The position numbers and the translations under genes are program-made. The notes under the pieces are model-generated. The model worked only from the letters and a program-made list of their open reading frames with translations, was not told the origin of the DNA and searched no databases. DNA of 24,384 bases from a virus: IMG/VR virus record IMGVR_UViG_3300031857_001331, positions 1-24,384 of that record, one strand, 5' to 3'. Positions 17,929-24,384 of the stretch are shown one piece after another (position 1 is the first letter of the stretch; each line of letters opens with the position of its first letter).

Positions 17929-20517
17929 ATGGCCCGCAAGGCAGCATCCCAACCACCGCGCGAGCCGATCCGCTTTGAGCCTGATGGCCGAATCCTGTCG
18001 GCGTTCCTGCTCGCGGACAATGAGTTCGACATCATCCAGGGGCCGATCGGCTCGGGCAAGACCGACGCCGCGATCATGCGCCTGTTCCGGCATGCAAGTC
18101 AGCAACCGCCGCAAGGCGATAAGGTCCGGCGCTCCCGCTTCGCCATCGTCCGCTCGACCTTCCCTGAGCTGAAGACGACGACGATCCCCTCGTTCGTGAA
18201 CCTGTTTCCCGAGGGCTCGGAGGCGCAGGGCGGCTTCGGCGAGATGTCGTGGTCGCCGCCGTTCACCTACCACATGCGCTACGGCGACATGGAAGCCGAG
18301 TTCATCTTCCTCGCGCTGGACAAAGACGACGATGTCAAGAAGCTGCGCTCGCTGCAGTTGACCGGGATCTATTTCAACGAGCTTCAGTACATCAGCCTGA
18401 TGCTGGTGACGGAGGGGTTGTCGCGTTGCGGCCGCTATCCGTCCGTCAAGAACGGCGGGTGCAACTGGTCCGGCGGCATCGCTGACATGAACGCGCCCGA
18501 GAGCCTGCACTGGGCGCCCATCATGTTCGGCAAGGCGCCCGTGCCGGACCACTTCACGCCGGACGACGTGCAGAAGCACCGCCGCCCGCCCGGCTGGTGC
18601 CTGTATGTCCAGCCGCCGGCGCTGCTGGTGCTGGACGATGCGCTGAAGGCCTCTGGGCTGGAGCCGCTGAATCCGGGCGACGAGGTCGAGTACTGCGTCA
18701 ACCCTGGCGCCGAGAACCTGCGCTGGCTTAGGCCGGACTACTACCCCAAGAAAATCCACGGCGTGACGCGCCAGTGGATCGACGCCAACTGCCGCAACAT
18801 CGCCGCCAGCCAGATGAAGGGTAAGGCGGTGCACCCGCTGTTCCGCGGCGAGGGTGAGCGCAACAGCCACGTCAGCCCGAACGCGCTCAAGTTCAATCCC
18901 GAGCTGGAGCTCTACGTCGGCATGGACTTCGGCCTGACGCCGGCGGTCGTGTTTGGCCAGACCATCCGCGGCCGCGTCTTCGTGCTGGGCGAGCTCTACG
19001 CCGAGGGCGTCGGCGCGGTGAGCTTCGCGCCCGTGGTCAAGCGCGAGATCCTGCGCCGCTTCGGCGGCCTCGATCTGGCGCGCGTCAAGTTCATCGGCGA
19101 CCCTGGCAGCGCCGTCCGGTCACAGACCGACGAGCAAACCCCGTTCGACATCTTCCGCCAGCAAGGCATGCCGGTCCGACCGGCCCCCGGCGCCAACCGC
19201 TTCTCCAAGGTCGGCGGGCGCAAGGAGGTGGTCGACAGCCTGCTCGAGCGTCAGGTCGACGGCTATCAGGCGCTGATGATTGACCCCGGCTGCCGCATGC
19301 TGGTGCAAGGCCTGAGCGGCGGCTACCAGTTCAAGGTCACCAAGTCCTCGTTCGGCGAGTTCGTCTCCGACGACGTCGTCAAGAACCAGTACAGTCACAC
19401 CTGCTTTGTGGCCGGGACGTTGGTGAGCACGCCGTCCGGCCGCGTGCCGATTGAGACGCTTCAGCCCGGTGATCTCGTCCTGACCCCAAATGGCGCGCAG
19501 AGGGTCGCGGCCTGCATGAACCGCCCCGCGTCCGACTTGGTGCAGGTTCATCTCTCCAATGGCCGCAAGATCACTTGCACGCCCGAGCATCACTTCGCTG
19601 TTGATGGCGTGCGTTTTGTGCGTGCTGATGCTTTGCAGTATAATGATCTCCTAGTCGGAGAATGTGATTCATGGGCAGACCCGCGAAGTACCCAATCCAA
19701 GAGTTCAACGGGCGGCGCTATTACCGTCGACCCGGCCCCAGCGGTTATTACCGCTGCGACCCCAAGTTTGGCGGGCGCTACATGCATCGCGTCGTCTGGG
19801 AGCACCATCACGGGCCGATCCCCGATGACCATCATATCCACCACGTCGACGGAGACGCAGCCAACAACGCAATCGAAAATCTGGAGGCGATGCACGCGGA
19901 GGATCACGCAAAGCACCACTGGATTCACGACGGACCTATGCCGCAAAACTGCGCGGGGTTTCTGGCTACCATGCGGCTCAAAGCTGCTGAGGCAAAGAAG
20001 TGCCCAGAATATCGCCGACGCGCCAGCGCCGCCGCCAAGCTCGACGCCTCAAAGCGCGAGCCTCAGCAACACGAGTGCGTCTGGTGCGCTAAGCCCTACT
20101 GGGTCAAATACGGCTACAGAAAAAAGGGCTTCTGCTCCATGTCCTGTCAGGGCATGGCCCGCAGGGCTTCCGGCGTGGATGACGTGGATCGGATCTGCGT
20201 TCAGTGCGGCGTCGGCTTCCGCACCAACAAATATTCAAAGGTCACGCACTGCTCCAAGAGTTGTTCGGGTCGAACCGCTGCGGCTCTACGGCTCGCTACC
20301 CGTCTATGACTTAGAGGTCGAAAACGAGCACGTCTTCTACGTGGAGGGCGCGCTGGTCTCGAACTGTGACGCGTTCCAATACCTCCTGCTGGGTATGGGC
20401 GAGGGCGGGAACCTGCTGTTCGGTGCCGGCCGCAACGTCGCCGCAGTACAGACCAAGGTGCAGGCGCGGGTGTTCGATCGCGGATCGCGCGCGCCGCTGT
20501 TCCGGGCCCGGCGATGA
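17929..20517 (+). CDS. terL: Terminase large subunit interrupted by an intein
   Basis: An 862-aa precursor. The ATPase domain shows Walker A GPIGSGKT (38-45) and a Walker B-like LTGIYFNEL (144-152). The nuclease domain shows YVGMDFGLTP (around 333) and KFIGDPGSA (around 390). At Cys492 an intein begins (CFVAGTLV) and ends at VSN812; the C-extein resumes as CDAFQYLLLG (813 on). Without the intein the junction reads SHT-CDAFQYL, the conserved end of the nuclease domain with its last acidic residue, and a protein of 541 aa, normal for the family. It drives ATP-dependent DNA packaging and cuts the concatemer. The start ATG 17929 has no obvious ribosome site. Splicing is needed for the nuclease to be complete. 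Confidence 0.93.
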   Translation: MARKAASQPPREPIRFEPDGRILSAFLLADNEFDIIQGPIGSGKTDAAIMRLFRHASQQPPQGDKVRRSRFAIVRSTFPELKTTTIPSFVNLFPEGSEAQGGFGEMSWSPPFTYHMRYGDMEAEFIFLALDKDDDVKKLRSLQLTGIYFNELQYISLMLVTEGLSRCGRYPSVKNGGCNWSGGIADMNAPESLHWAPIMFGKAPVPDHFTPDDVQKHRRPPGWCLYVQPPALLVLDDALKASGLEPLNPGDEVEYCVNPGAENLRWLRPDYYPKKIHGVTRQWIDANCRNIAASQMKGKAVHPLFRGEGERNSHVSPNALKFNPELELYVGMDFGLTPAVVFGQTIRGRVFVLGELYAEGVGAVSFAPVVKREILRRFGGLDLARVKFIGDPGSAVRSQTDEQTPFDIFRQQGMPVRPAPGANRFSKVGGRKEVVDSLLERQVDGYQALMIDPGCRMLVQGLSGGYQFKVTKSSFGEFVSDDVVKNQYSHTCFVAGTLVSTPSGRVPIETLQPGDLVLTPNGAQRVAACMNRPASDLVQVHLSNGRKITCTPEHHFAVDGVRFVRADALQYNDLLVGECDSWADPRSTQSKSSTGGAITVDPAPAVITAATPSLAGATCIASSGSTITGRSPMTIISTTSTETQPTTQSKIWRRCTRRITQSTTGFTTDLCRKTARGFWLPCGSKLLRQRSAQNIADAPAPPPSSTPQSASLSNTSASGALSPTGSNTATEKRASAPCPVRAWPAGLPAWMTWIGSAFSAASASAPTNIQRSRTAPRVVRVEPLRLYGSLPVYDLEVENEHVFYVEGALVSNCDAFQYLLLGMGEGGNLLFGAGRNVAAVQTKVQARVFDRGSRAPLFRARR
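19402..20364 (+). mobile_element. Terminase intein (Hint domain) with out-of-frame endonuclease insert
   Basis: A 321-aa intein, residues 492-812 of the terminase precursor. Block A is CFVAGTLVSTPSGRVPIETL with nucleophile Cys1, and block B is ITCTPEHHF with the T-x-x-H motif. Blocks F/G are VYDLEVENEHVFYVEGALVSN followed by Cys+1. The penultimate residue is Ser instead of the common His. Between about residue 90 and 287 of the intein the terminase frame encodes only low-complexity Ser/Thr/Ala/Pro-rich sequence, because that DNA codes for an HNH endonuclease in another frame. It therefore behaves as a mini-intein with a long linker. It is inserted at a highly conserved terminase position, as is usual for inteins. 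Confidence 0.9.
19671..20309 (+). CDS. HNH homing endonuclease nested out of frame inside the terminase intein
   Basis: A 212-aa HNH endonuclease with its own start (ATG 19671, CGGAG at 19656-19660), read one base earlier in register than the terminase. The HNH_3-type core is MHRVVWEHHHG (38-48), HHIHHVDGD (54-62), NNAIENLE (65-72) and HAEDHAKHH (75-83). Two zinc fingers follow (C136/C139/C155/C159 and C176/C179/C194/C198). Its last 30 or so codons overlap the DNA encoding the start of the intein C-terminal splicing region. It probably cuts intein-less terminase genes and so spreads the intein. Unlike standard large inteins the nuclease is not fused to the splicing domain, so it should be made independently of precursor splicing. 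Confidence 0.88.
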   Translation: MGRPAKYPIQEFNGRRYYRRPGPSGYYRCDPKFGGRYMHRVVWEHHHGPIPDDHHIHHVDGDAANNAIENLEAMHAEDHAKHHWIHDGPMPQNCAGFLATMRLKAAEAKKCPEYRRRASAAAKLDASKREPQQHECVWCAKPYWVKYGYRKKGFCSMSCQGMARRASGVDDVDRICVQCGVGFRTNKYSKVTHCSKSCSGRTAAALRLATRL

Positions 20518-20942
20518 TCGAAACCGACGACGCTCTCTCGGGCATGCCGCCGCATTGGTATGTCGCTTTTTACGACGGCGATCGGCGGTATTGGTGGTCG
20601 AGCCTGTGCCGCGTTGGCTTTCGCCACGTCGCCGCGTTCGGCTATTGCGCCGAGCAGGCCGCGTGGCTGCTGTACGACGTCACGACCCGCCGTACCCTGA
20701 TCCGCATGCTGACGCCCAGTCAGATGGACGCATGGGTCGAGGCCTTGCCGGACAACCGCCGCATCGTCGCGTTCGAGCCGGTCGGCGAGCCTGTTGAGCC
20801 CGGCGTCCGCATTGGCTTCTGGTGCACGCCGGCGGTCGCGCATCTGGTCGGCGCGCGGTCCCGTGCGTTGAGACCGGAGGCCTTCTACCGCGATCTGATT
20901 GCTCAAGGTGCGCGACCCGCGTTCGAGAGCAGGCAGGCATGA
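20514..20942 (+). CDS. Hypothetical protein downstream of terminase
   Basis: A 142-aa protein, ATG 20514 overlapping the terminase stop. It is rich in aromatic residues (HWYVAFYDGDRRYWWSSLCR, FRHVAAFGYC) with a conserved-looking mixed alpha/beta pattern. Similar small proteins sit between terminase and portal in several podoviruses, but no function is known to me. It contains the fifth GTGCGTTGAG copy in its coding sequence (20863-20872), read as SRALR. Not recognised further. Confidence 0.6.
   Translation: MIETDDALSGMPPHWYVAFYDGDRRYWWSSLCRVGFRHVAAFGYCAEQAAWLLYDVTTRRTLIRMLTPSQMDAWVEALPDNRRIVAFEPVGEPVEPGVRIGFWCTPAVAHLVGARSRALRPEAFYRDLIAQGARPAFESRQA
20863..20872 (+). promoter_or_regulatory. 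GTGCGTTGAG late-region element, copy 5 (inside a coding region)
   Basis: Exact 10-mer 76 bases upstream of the start at 20939, but within the coding sequence of the preceding gene. It is the only one of the six copies not at a gene junction, so it could be fortuitous. Confidence 0.5.
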
Positions 20943-21247
20943 GGACTCCGAAGGTCACGCTTCCCGAAGAAGATCCGGCCACGAAAGCCGCGCGCGAGCG
21001 TGAGGAGCGTCGGGCTGAGAACGCGCGCACCGAGGAGACCCAAGCCTGGCTGCTGGGGGCAACCGGACGGCGCAACCGCCGTTTTGGCTCGCTGCCCGGC
21101 GGCGGTGGCGGGTCCGTCCCGATCGTGGGCGGCCCGATGACTCCCGGCGTCGGCTCGCCCGGCGGTTCAGGCGCGGGGTCTGGCACCGCTTTCGCCGGCG
21201 GCTCGCGTTTCGGCTCCGCTGACCGCAGCCTCTCGGTGATGTACTGA
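20939..21247 (+). CDS. Small Gly-rich hypothetical head-module protein
   Basis: A 102-aa protein, ATG 20939 overlapping the preceding stop (ATGA) and ending in a TGATG overlap with the portal gene. The N-terminal half is a charged helix (ATKAAREREERRAENARTEE). The C-terminal half is Gly/Ser-rich and probably disordered (LPGGGGGSVP, GSPGGSGAGSGTAFAGGSRF). Proteins of this composition often precede podovirus portal genes. A longer reading from 20822 is open but lies within the upstream gene. Role unknown, perhaps a head or portal accessory. Confidence 0.6.
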   Translation: MRTPKVTLPEEDPATKAAREREERRAENARTEETQAWLLGATGRRNRRFGSLPGGGGGSVPIVGGPMTPGVGSPGGSGAGSGTAFAGGSRFGSADRSLSVMY

Positions 21248-22770
21248 TGGCCAACGCCAAACAGATCCTCGCCCGCGTTGCCGCAGCGAGGCAGGACAAG
21301 GCGCGTCACGCGACATGGATTGACGAGACGCTGCGCCTGGCGCTGCCGACCTATCGCCGATGCAACGACCGATCCGACTCCTCGCTCCGCATTGAGGAGC
21401 AGGACGACCAGTTCGACAATGAGCTCGAGATCGTCGCCGAGGATTTCGCGTCGGACATGATCTCGACCTTCACCCCGCGCCACGAGCGGTGGGTGATGTT
21501 CGAGCCGGCGGACGACCTGTCGGAGGGCCAGAAGCGCGAGATCGCGCCTCAGCTCGCCGCGATCGGCGACGCCGTGTTCGCTGAGATCGAGCGGTCAAAC
21601 TACTGGGACGCCGCGCAGGAGTGCTTCGCGTACTGGGGCGTGTCGGCGATGGCGGTGGCCCTGTCGGACATGGGGCCGCTGAACCCGCTGCATTTCCAGC
21701 CGATCGAGATTCCCGACTTGCTGATGGAGCGCGGCCCCGACGGGTCCGTGACCGGCAAGTGGCGTGAGATGAAACTGACCCAGGCGGAGCAAAACATGCT
21801 CTGGGGCGCGTCGATGGGGAAAGAGTTTCCAGCGTTCAGCGGTGTCGGCAAGGACAAGAAGCAACGGATCGTCGAGGGCTGTGACCGCGACTGGTCGACG
21901 CCGGGCGTTGAGCGGTGGAGCTACCGGATCTTCGTCGACGACAAGGAGCGGGTGAACCTCACCTATGAGGGTGCCGGCTCCTGCCCGATCATCACCTGCC
22001 GCTTTCGCCAGCAGGCCGATTCCGCGTGGGGCCCCGGCCCGTTCAAGAAGGCGACGCCGCGTGCTCGCGTGCTGGATGAGCTTGCGTACCTGAACCTTAA
22101 GGGTCTGGGCCGCACGATCGACCCGGCCTTCTCCTACGAGGAGGACGGCCTCGCCAACTTTGACGGCGGCATGGAGCCCGGCAAGGGCTTCGCCCGCGCG
22201 CCGCAATCCAAGGCGCCCGAGGCCTTCCTGCCGGACGTGCGGTTCGACGCCTCGTTCTTCGCCGCCGACGAGATGCGCAAGGGCATCAAGCGCGCCTGCT
22301 ACCAGGACCGTCCCGAGCAGCCCGGCGATACGCCGCCGACGCTGGGTCAGTGGATGGACGAGAAGGCGTGGAACACGCGCCGCAAGGAGCTGCCGCGCGA
22401 CCGCTGCGTCCGCGAGTGGGTGCTGCCGATCATCGAGCGCGTGGCGTGGATTCTCGCCAAGCGCGGCGTGCTGCCCGAGGTCAAGCTCAAGGGTGGCAAG
22501 ATCGTGAACTGCCGGCCGATCAGCCCGCTGTCCAAGGCCAAGGATCTCGAGGACATGAACCTCACGGGGCAGGTGCTGTCGATGGCCGCCAGCATCGGAG
22601 GGGCCATGCAGGTCGGCGTGCCGGTCGATGCCAAGGCCACGATGGAGAACCTGATCGCCACGGCGAAGGAACGCCACATCGTCATGAAGTCGGACGAGCA
22701 GATCATGGCCGAGCAGGCCGCTCAAATGATGGCCCAAGGCGGAGGCATGCCAGATGTCGGGGCCGCGTAG
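21247..22770 (+). CDS. Head-to-tail connector (portal) protein, podovirus type
   Basis: A 507-aa protein of the podoviral connector family (T7 gp8/BPP-1-like). It starts with a helix (AKQILARVAAARQDKARHATWIDE in part), then LALPTYRR, ELEIVAEDFASDMISTFTP and AYWGVSAMAVALSDMG. The mid region has the usual SCPIITCRFRQQADSAWGPGP and YLNLKGLGRTIDPAFSY, and helical C-terminal sequences end in a Met/Gln/Ala-rich tail. Length is typical for the family (about 500-560). It forms the dodecameric ring through which terminase pumps DNA. This gene is the main evidence that the phage is a podovirus. The ATG 21247 shares bases with the preceding TGA. Confidence 0.88.
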   Translation: MANAKQILARVAAARQDKARHATWIDETLRLALPTYRRCNDRSDSSLRIEEQDDQFDNELEIVAEDFASDMISTFTPRHERWVMFEPADDLSEGQKREIAPQLAAIGDAVFAEIERSNYWDAAQECFAYWGVSAMAVALSDMGPLNPLHFQPIEIPDLLMERGPDGSVTGKWREMKLTQAEQNMLWGASMGKEFPAFSGVGKDKKQRIVEGCDRDWSTPGVERWSYRIFVDDKERVNLTYEGAGSCPIITCRFRQQADSAWGPGPFKKATPRARVLDELAYLNLKGLGRTIDPAFSYEEDGLANFDGGMEPGKGFARAPQSKAPEAFLPDVRFDASFFAADEMRKGIKRACYQDRPEQPGDTPPTLGQWMDEKAWNTRRKELPRDRCVREWVLPIIERVAWILAKRGVLPEVKLKGGKIVNCRPISPLSKAKDLEDMNLTGQVLSMAASIGGAMQVGVPVDAKATMENLIATAKERHIVMKSDEQIMAEQAAQMMAQGGGMPDVGAA

Positions 22771-23014
22771 GTTCGACCGTCTCCGCGCGGCCAACGCACG
22801 GCCCGCCTCGATCGCCTCGCAAGAGGAGCCAATCGAGTCGGTGATCTGCCGGCACATGCTGATCAGCGCCGATGGCCAGCGCGTCCTCGACTGGCTCATG
22901 GACGAGGTCAGCGACGCCACGCCCCTGGGCTGCAGCGAGGCGGCCCTGCGTGACGCCGAGGGCGCGCGTCGGATTGTCCAGAAACTGATCGCCAAAGGCG
23001 CGCCCGCACCATGA
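22754..23014 (+). CDS. Bbp19-like small head protein
   Basis: An 86-aa protein that begins inside the last codons of the portal gene (ATG 22754, GGAGG just upstream). The segment SADGQRVLDWLMDEV followed by EAALRDAEGARRIVQKLI resembles the Bbp19 family, small proteins encoded right after the portal in BPP-1-like podoviruses. It is followed by a GTGCGTTGAA element and the scaffold gene, matching BPP-1 order. The family assignment rests on this pattern and position. Function in virion assembly is not established. Confidence 0.6.
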   Translation: MSGPRRFDRLRAANARPASIASQEEPIESVICRHMLISADGQRVLDWLMDEVSDATPLGCSEAALRDAEGARRIVQKLIAKGAPAP

Positions 23015-23019
23015 GGTCC

Positions 23020-23029
23020 GTGCGTTGAA
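23020..23029 (+). promoter_or_regulatory. GTGCGTTGAA late-region element, copy 6 (one change)
   Basis: Nine of ten bases match the other copies. It starts six bases after the Bbp19-like stop codon and 41 bases upstream of the scaffold ATG at 23061, which, like the terminase start, has no visible Shine-Dalgarno. Confidence 0.65.
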
Positions 23030-23060
23030 GCTCGCCGCCCACGACCTCACGGTTCCGATT

Positions 23061-23765
23061 ATGACGGACCAAACACCCGCTCCCGAAGCTGCCGAACCGG
23101 CTGCCCCCGCGCCTGAAGTCTCTGTCATGGCTGCTGCGCCGGAGGTGTCGGCCCCCGCCATGCCCGCGCGCCCGGATGGACTGCCCGACACCTACTGGGA
23201 CGACGCCGCCGGCGTGAAGCCCGAAGCCTTCTCCCGCCTCGCCGAGCTTGAAGCCGCTGAGGCCGCCCGCCGCGAGGGTGTGCCGGAGTCGGCTGACAAG
23301 TACGAGCTCAAGCTGGGCGAGGACATCGTCGGCCTGGACGGCAAGCCGGTCCAGTTCGACCCGACCGATCCTCTGGCGCAAGCCGTCCTGCCCGTGCTGC
23401 ACGAGTGCGGCGTTCCGCAGGCCGGCGTCGAGAAGCTGCTGGCCGCCTTCACCAAGCTCGAGGTCGAGGCCGCGAAGGCCGAGCAGGCGCACATCACCGC
23501 CGAGCAGGCCAAACTGGGCGCCGAGCATGTCAAGCGCACCGGCGCGATCCACTCGTCCCTTGTCGCCGCCGTAGGCGCTGAAGGGGCCAACGCCATTCGC
23601 CAGTCGATGCGTTCCGCTGACGCGGTGATCGCACTGGAAGCCCTCGTCTCGAAACTAACCGGCTCGGCCATTTCGGCCGGTCCGCCCGCCACCCCAACCT
23701 CAGACCTCGACGGCCTGTCCGGCCAAGCACTTCTCACCGCAATCCGCGCCCGCCAGGCCGGCTAA
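23061..23765 (+). CDS. Capsid scaffold protein
   Basis: A 234-aa protein directly upstream of the major capsid gene. ATG 23061 is preferred over a TTG at 23025 that lies inside the repeated 10-mer. It is Ala/Glu/Pro-rich and highly helical: an unstructured N-terminus (TPAPEAAEPAAPAPEVS), then DTYWDDAAGVKPEAF, KYELKLGEDIVGLDGKPV, a coiled-coil core (LEVEAAKAEQAHITAEQAKL) and a short C-terminal helix (LDGLSGQALLTAIRARQ). This matches podovirus scaffolding proteins, which guide capsid assembly and are then lost or cleaved. Position and composition make the call fairly secure. Confidence 0.78.
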   Translation: MTDQTPAPEAAEPAAPAPEVSVMAAAPEVSAPAMPARPDGLPDTYWDDAAGVKPEAFSRLAELEAAEAARREGVPESADKYELKLGEDIVGLDGKPVQFDPTDPLAQAVLPVLHECGVPQAGVEKLLAAFTKLEVEAAKAEQAHITAEQAKLGAEHVKRTGAIHSSLVAAVGAEGANAIRQSMRSADAVIALEALVSKLTGSAISAGPPATPTSDLDGLSGQALLTAIRARQAG

Positions 23766-23780
23766 GGGGAATCGACCAAC

Positions 23781-24384
23781 ATGACTGCTCAGAATCTCGT
23801 TGAATACTCCAAGGGCCTGCAGCCCGGCGTCGAAAAGGCGGTCGTTGAGCTCTATGCTCAGTCGTCCGACCTGCTGGCTGCCGTGCCGTGGAAGACCACT
23901 GGCGGCGCTTACCAATACACGCTGGAGGCCACCCTGCCGGGCATCGCCTACCGCGGCGTGAACGAGAGCTACACGCCCGACACCTCGGTTGAGAACCCGC
24001 AGGTCGAGCAGGTGTTCATCGCCGGCGGCGAGGCCGACGTCGACAACTACCTGCTGGCGCTGGACCCCGGTCGCCGCGCCCGCGAGGAAAGCCGCAAGAT
24101 CAAGCAGATGGCCCGCGCGGTTACCTCTGCCCTGATCACCGGCGACAACTCGACCAACCCCAAGTCGCCCGACGGCCTGCAGCGTCGCCTGACCGGCCGC
24201 GCCGTGATTGCCAACTCGGCTGCTTCGGGCGGTGCCGCCCTGTCCCTGGCCGCCCTGGACGAGGCGATCGCCAACACGGTCGACCCGACCCACATCCTGC
24301 TGCCCTTCGCCCTTCGCACCAAGTTCGGCGCGACGATGCGGAACCAGACCCTGTCGGGCAACCTGAACCTGACCAAGGACGACT
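23781..24384 (+). CDS. Major capsid protein (3' end cut by window edge)
   Basis: The first 201 residues of a capsid protein; the frame is open to the end of the window. It begins MTAQNLVEYSKGLQPGVEKA, followed by AAVPWKTTGGAYQYTLEA, TLPGIAYRGVNESYTPDT, DVDNYLLALDPGRRAREES, ITGDNSTNPKSPDGLQRR and THILLPFALRTKFGA. This is typical of HK97-fold capsids in BPP-1-like podoviruses (N-terminal arm, then the PDGLQ region after the A-type helix). AAGGGGA at 23764-23770 is its ribosome site. The 3' half is not visible, so total length cannot be given. Confidence 0.85.
   Translation, partial: MTAQNLVEYSKGLQPGVEKAVVELYAQSSDLLAAVPWKTTGGAYQYTLEATLPGIAYRGVNESYTPDTSVENPQVEQVFIAGGEADVDNYLLALDPGRRAREESRKIKQMARAVTSALITGDNSTNPKSPDGLQRRLTGRAVIANSAASGGAALSLAALDEAIANTVDPTHILLPFALRTKFGATMRNQTLSGNLNLTKDD

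Noticed and set aside
23025-23060. TTG at 23025 as the scaffold start
   Set aside because: It lies inside the repeated 10-mer. The equivalent TTG in copy 4 is followed at once by a stop, so the element is not a start site; ATG 23061 begins a typical scaffold N-terminus.

Overview
The window is part of the genome of a tailed phage, or a prophage of one, and a short-tailed podovirus is most likely. The host is probably an alphaproteobacterium. The base composition is GC-rich, genes are tightly packed with ATGA, GTGA and TGATG overlaps, and the phage carries a homologue of GcrA, a cell-cycle regulator known essentially from alphaproteobacteria. The small structural protein at 16706-16966 also resembles the spike-base family known from Rhodobacter gene transfer agents. 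The head module (portal, Bbp19-like protein, scaffold, major capsid protein) has the order seen in Bordetella phage BPP-1. No integrase, tRNA, CRISPR array or insertion sequence was seen.

Layout. (1) 1-8370, rightward: an early DNA-metabolism and DNA-modification operon. It holds a PD-(D/E)XK nuclease (cut by the window edge), a C5-cytosine methyltransferase, an SF2 helicase, a winged-helix protein, a GcrA homologue, two small proteins, an N6-adenine methyltransferase split at a run of ten Gs, and a primase-polymerase/DUF3987-type replication protein. A hairpin at 8397-8430 ends it. (2) 8459-10559, leftward: a ribbon-helix-helix-like protein, an HTH protein, a short ArdA antirestriction protein, two unknowns, and a winged-helix protein with its own promoter and operator. 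(3) 10560-10885: an AT-rich intergenic region with six copies of a CACTCGA repeat, which is a candidate operator array or replication origin. (4) 10886-12911, rightward: an Xre-like protein, a possible small terminase subunit, a G-quadruplex and inverted-repeat block, and a fibre-like protein. (5) 12994-14658: lysis cassette with a membrane protein, holin, endolysin, and an i-spanin with a partly nested o-spanin. (6) 14655-17883: HTH-metallophosphoesterase, small proteins, a secreted HExxH protein, spike base and tail-appendage protein. (7) 17929-24384: large terminase with intein, connector/portal, Bbp19-like protein, scaffold and the start of the major capsid gene.

Three observations stand out. 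First, the 10-mer GTGCGTTGAG occurs five times exactly and once with one change, always on the + strand and only in the late region. Each copy lies 40-78 nt upstream of a start codon, and five of the six sit at gene junctions, so it looks like an undescribed late-gene control element. Second, two HNH endonuclease genes are nested out of frame inside essential-looking genes: one between motifs IX and X of the C5 methyltransferase, the other inside a terminase intein. Both use the same relative reading register, both leave the host frame open throughout, and both share a paired CxxC/CxxxC zinc-finger module placed at opposite protein ends. Third, the adenine methyltransferase is interrupted at a G10 tract in a way that suggests slippage or phase variation. 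Together with GcrA it hints at interference with the host's methylation-dependent cell-cycle transcription.
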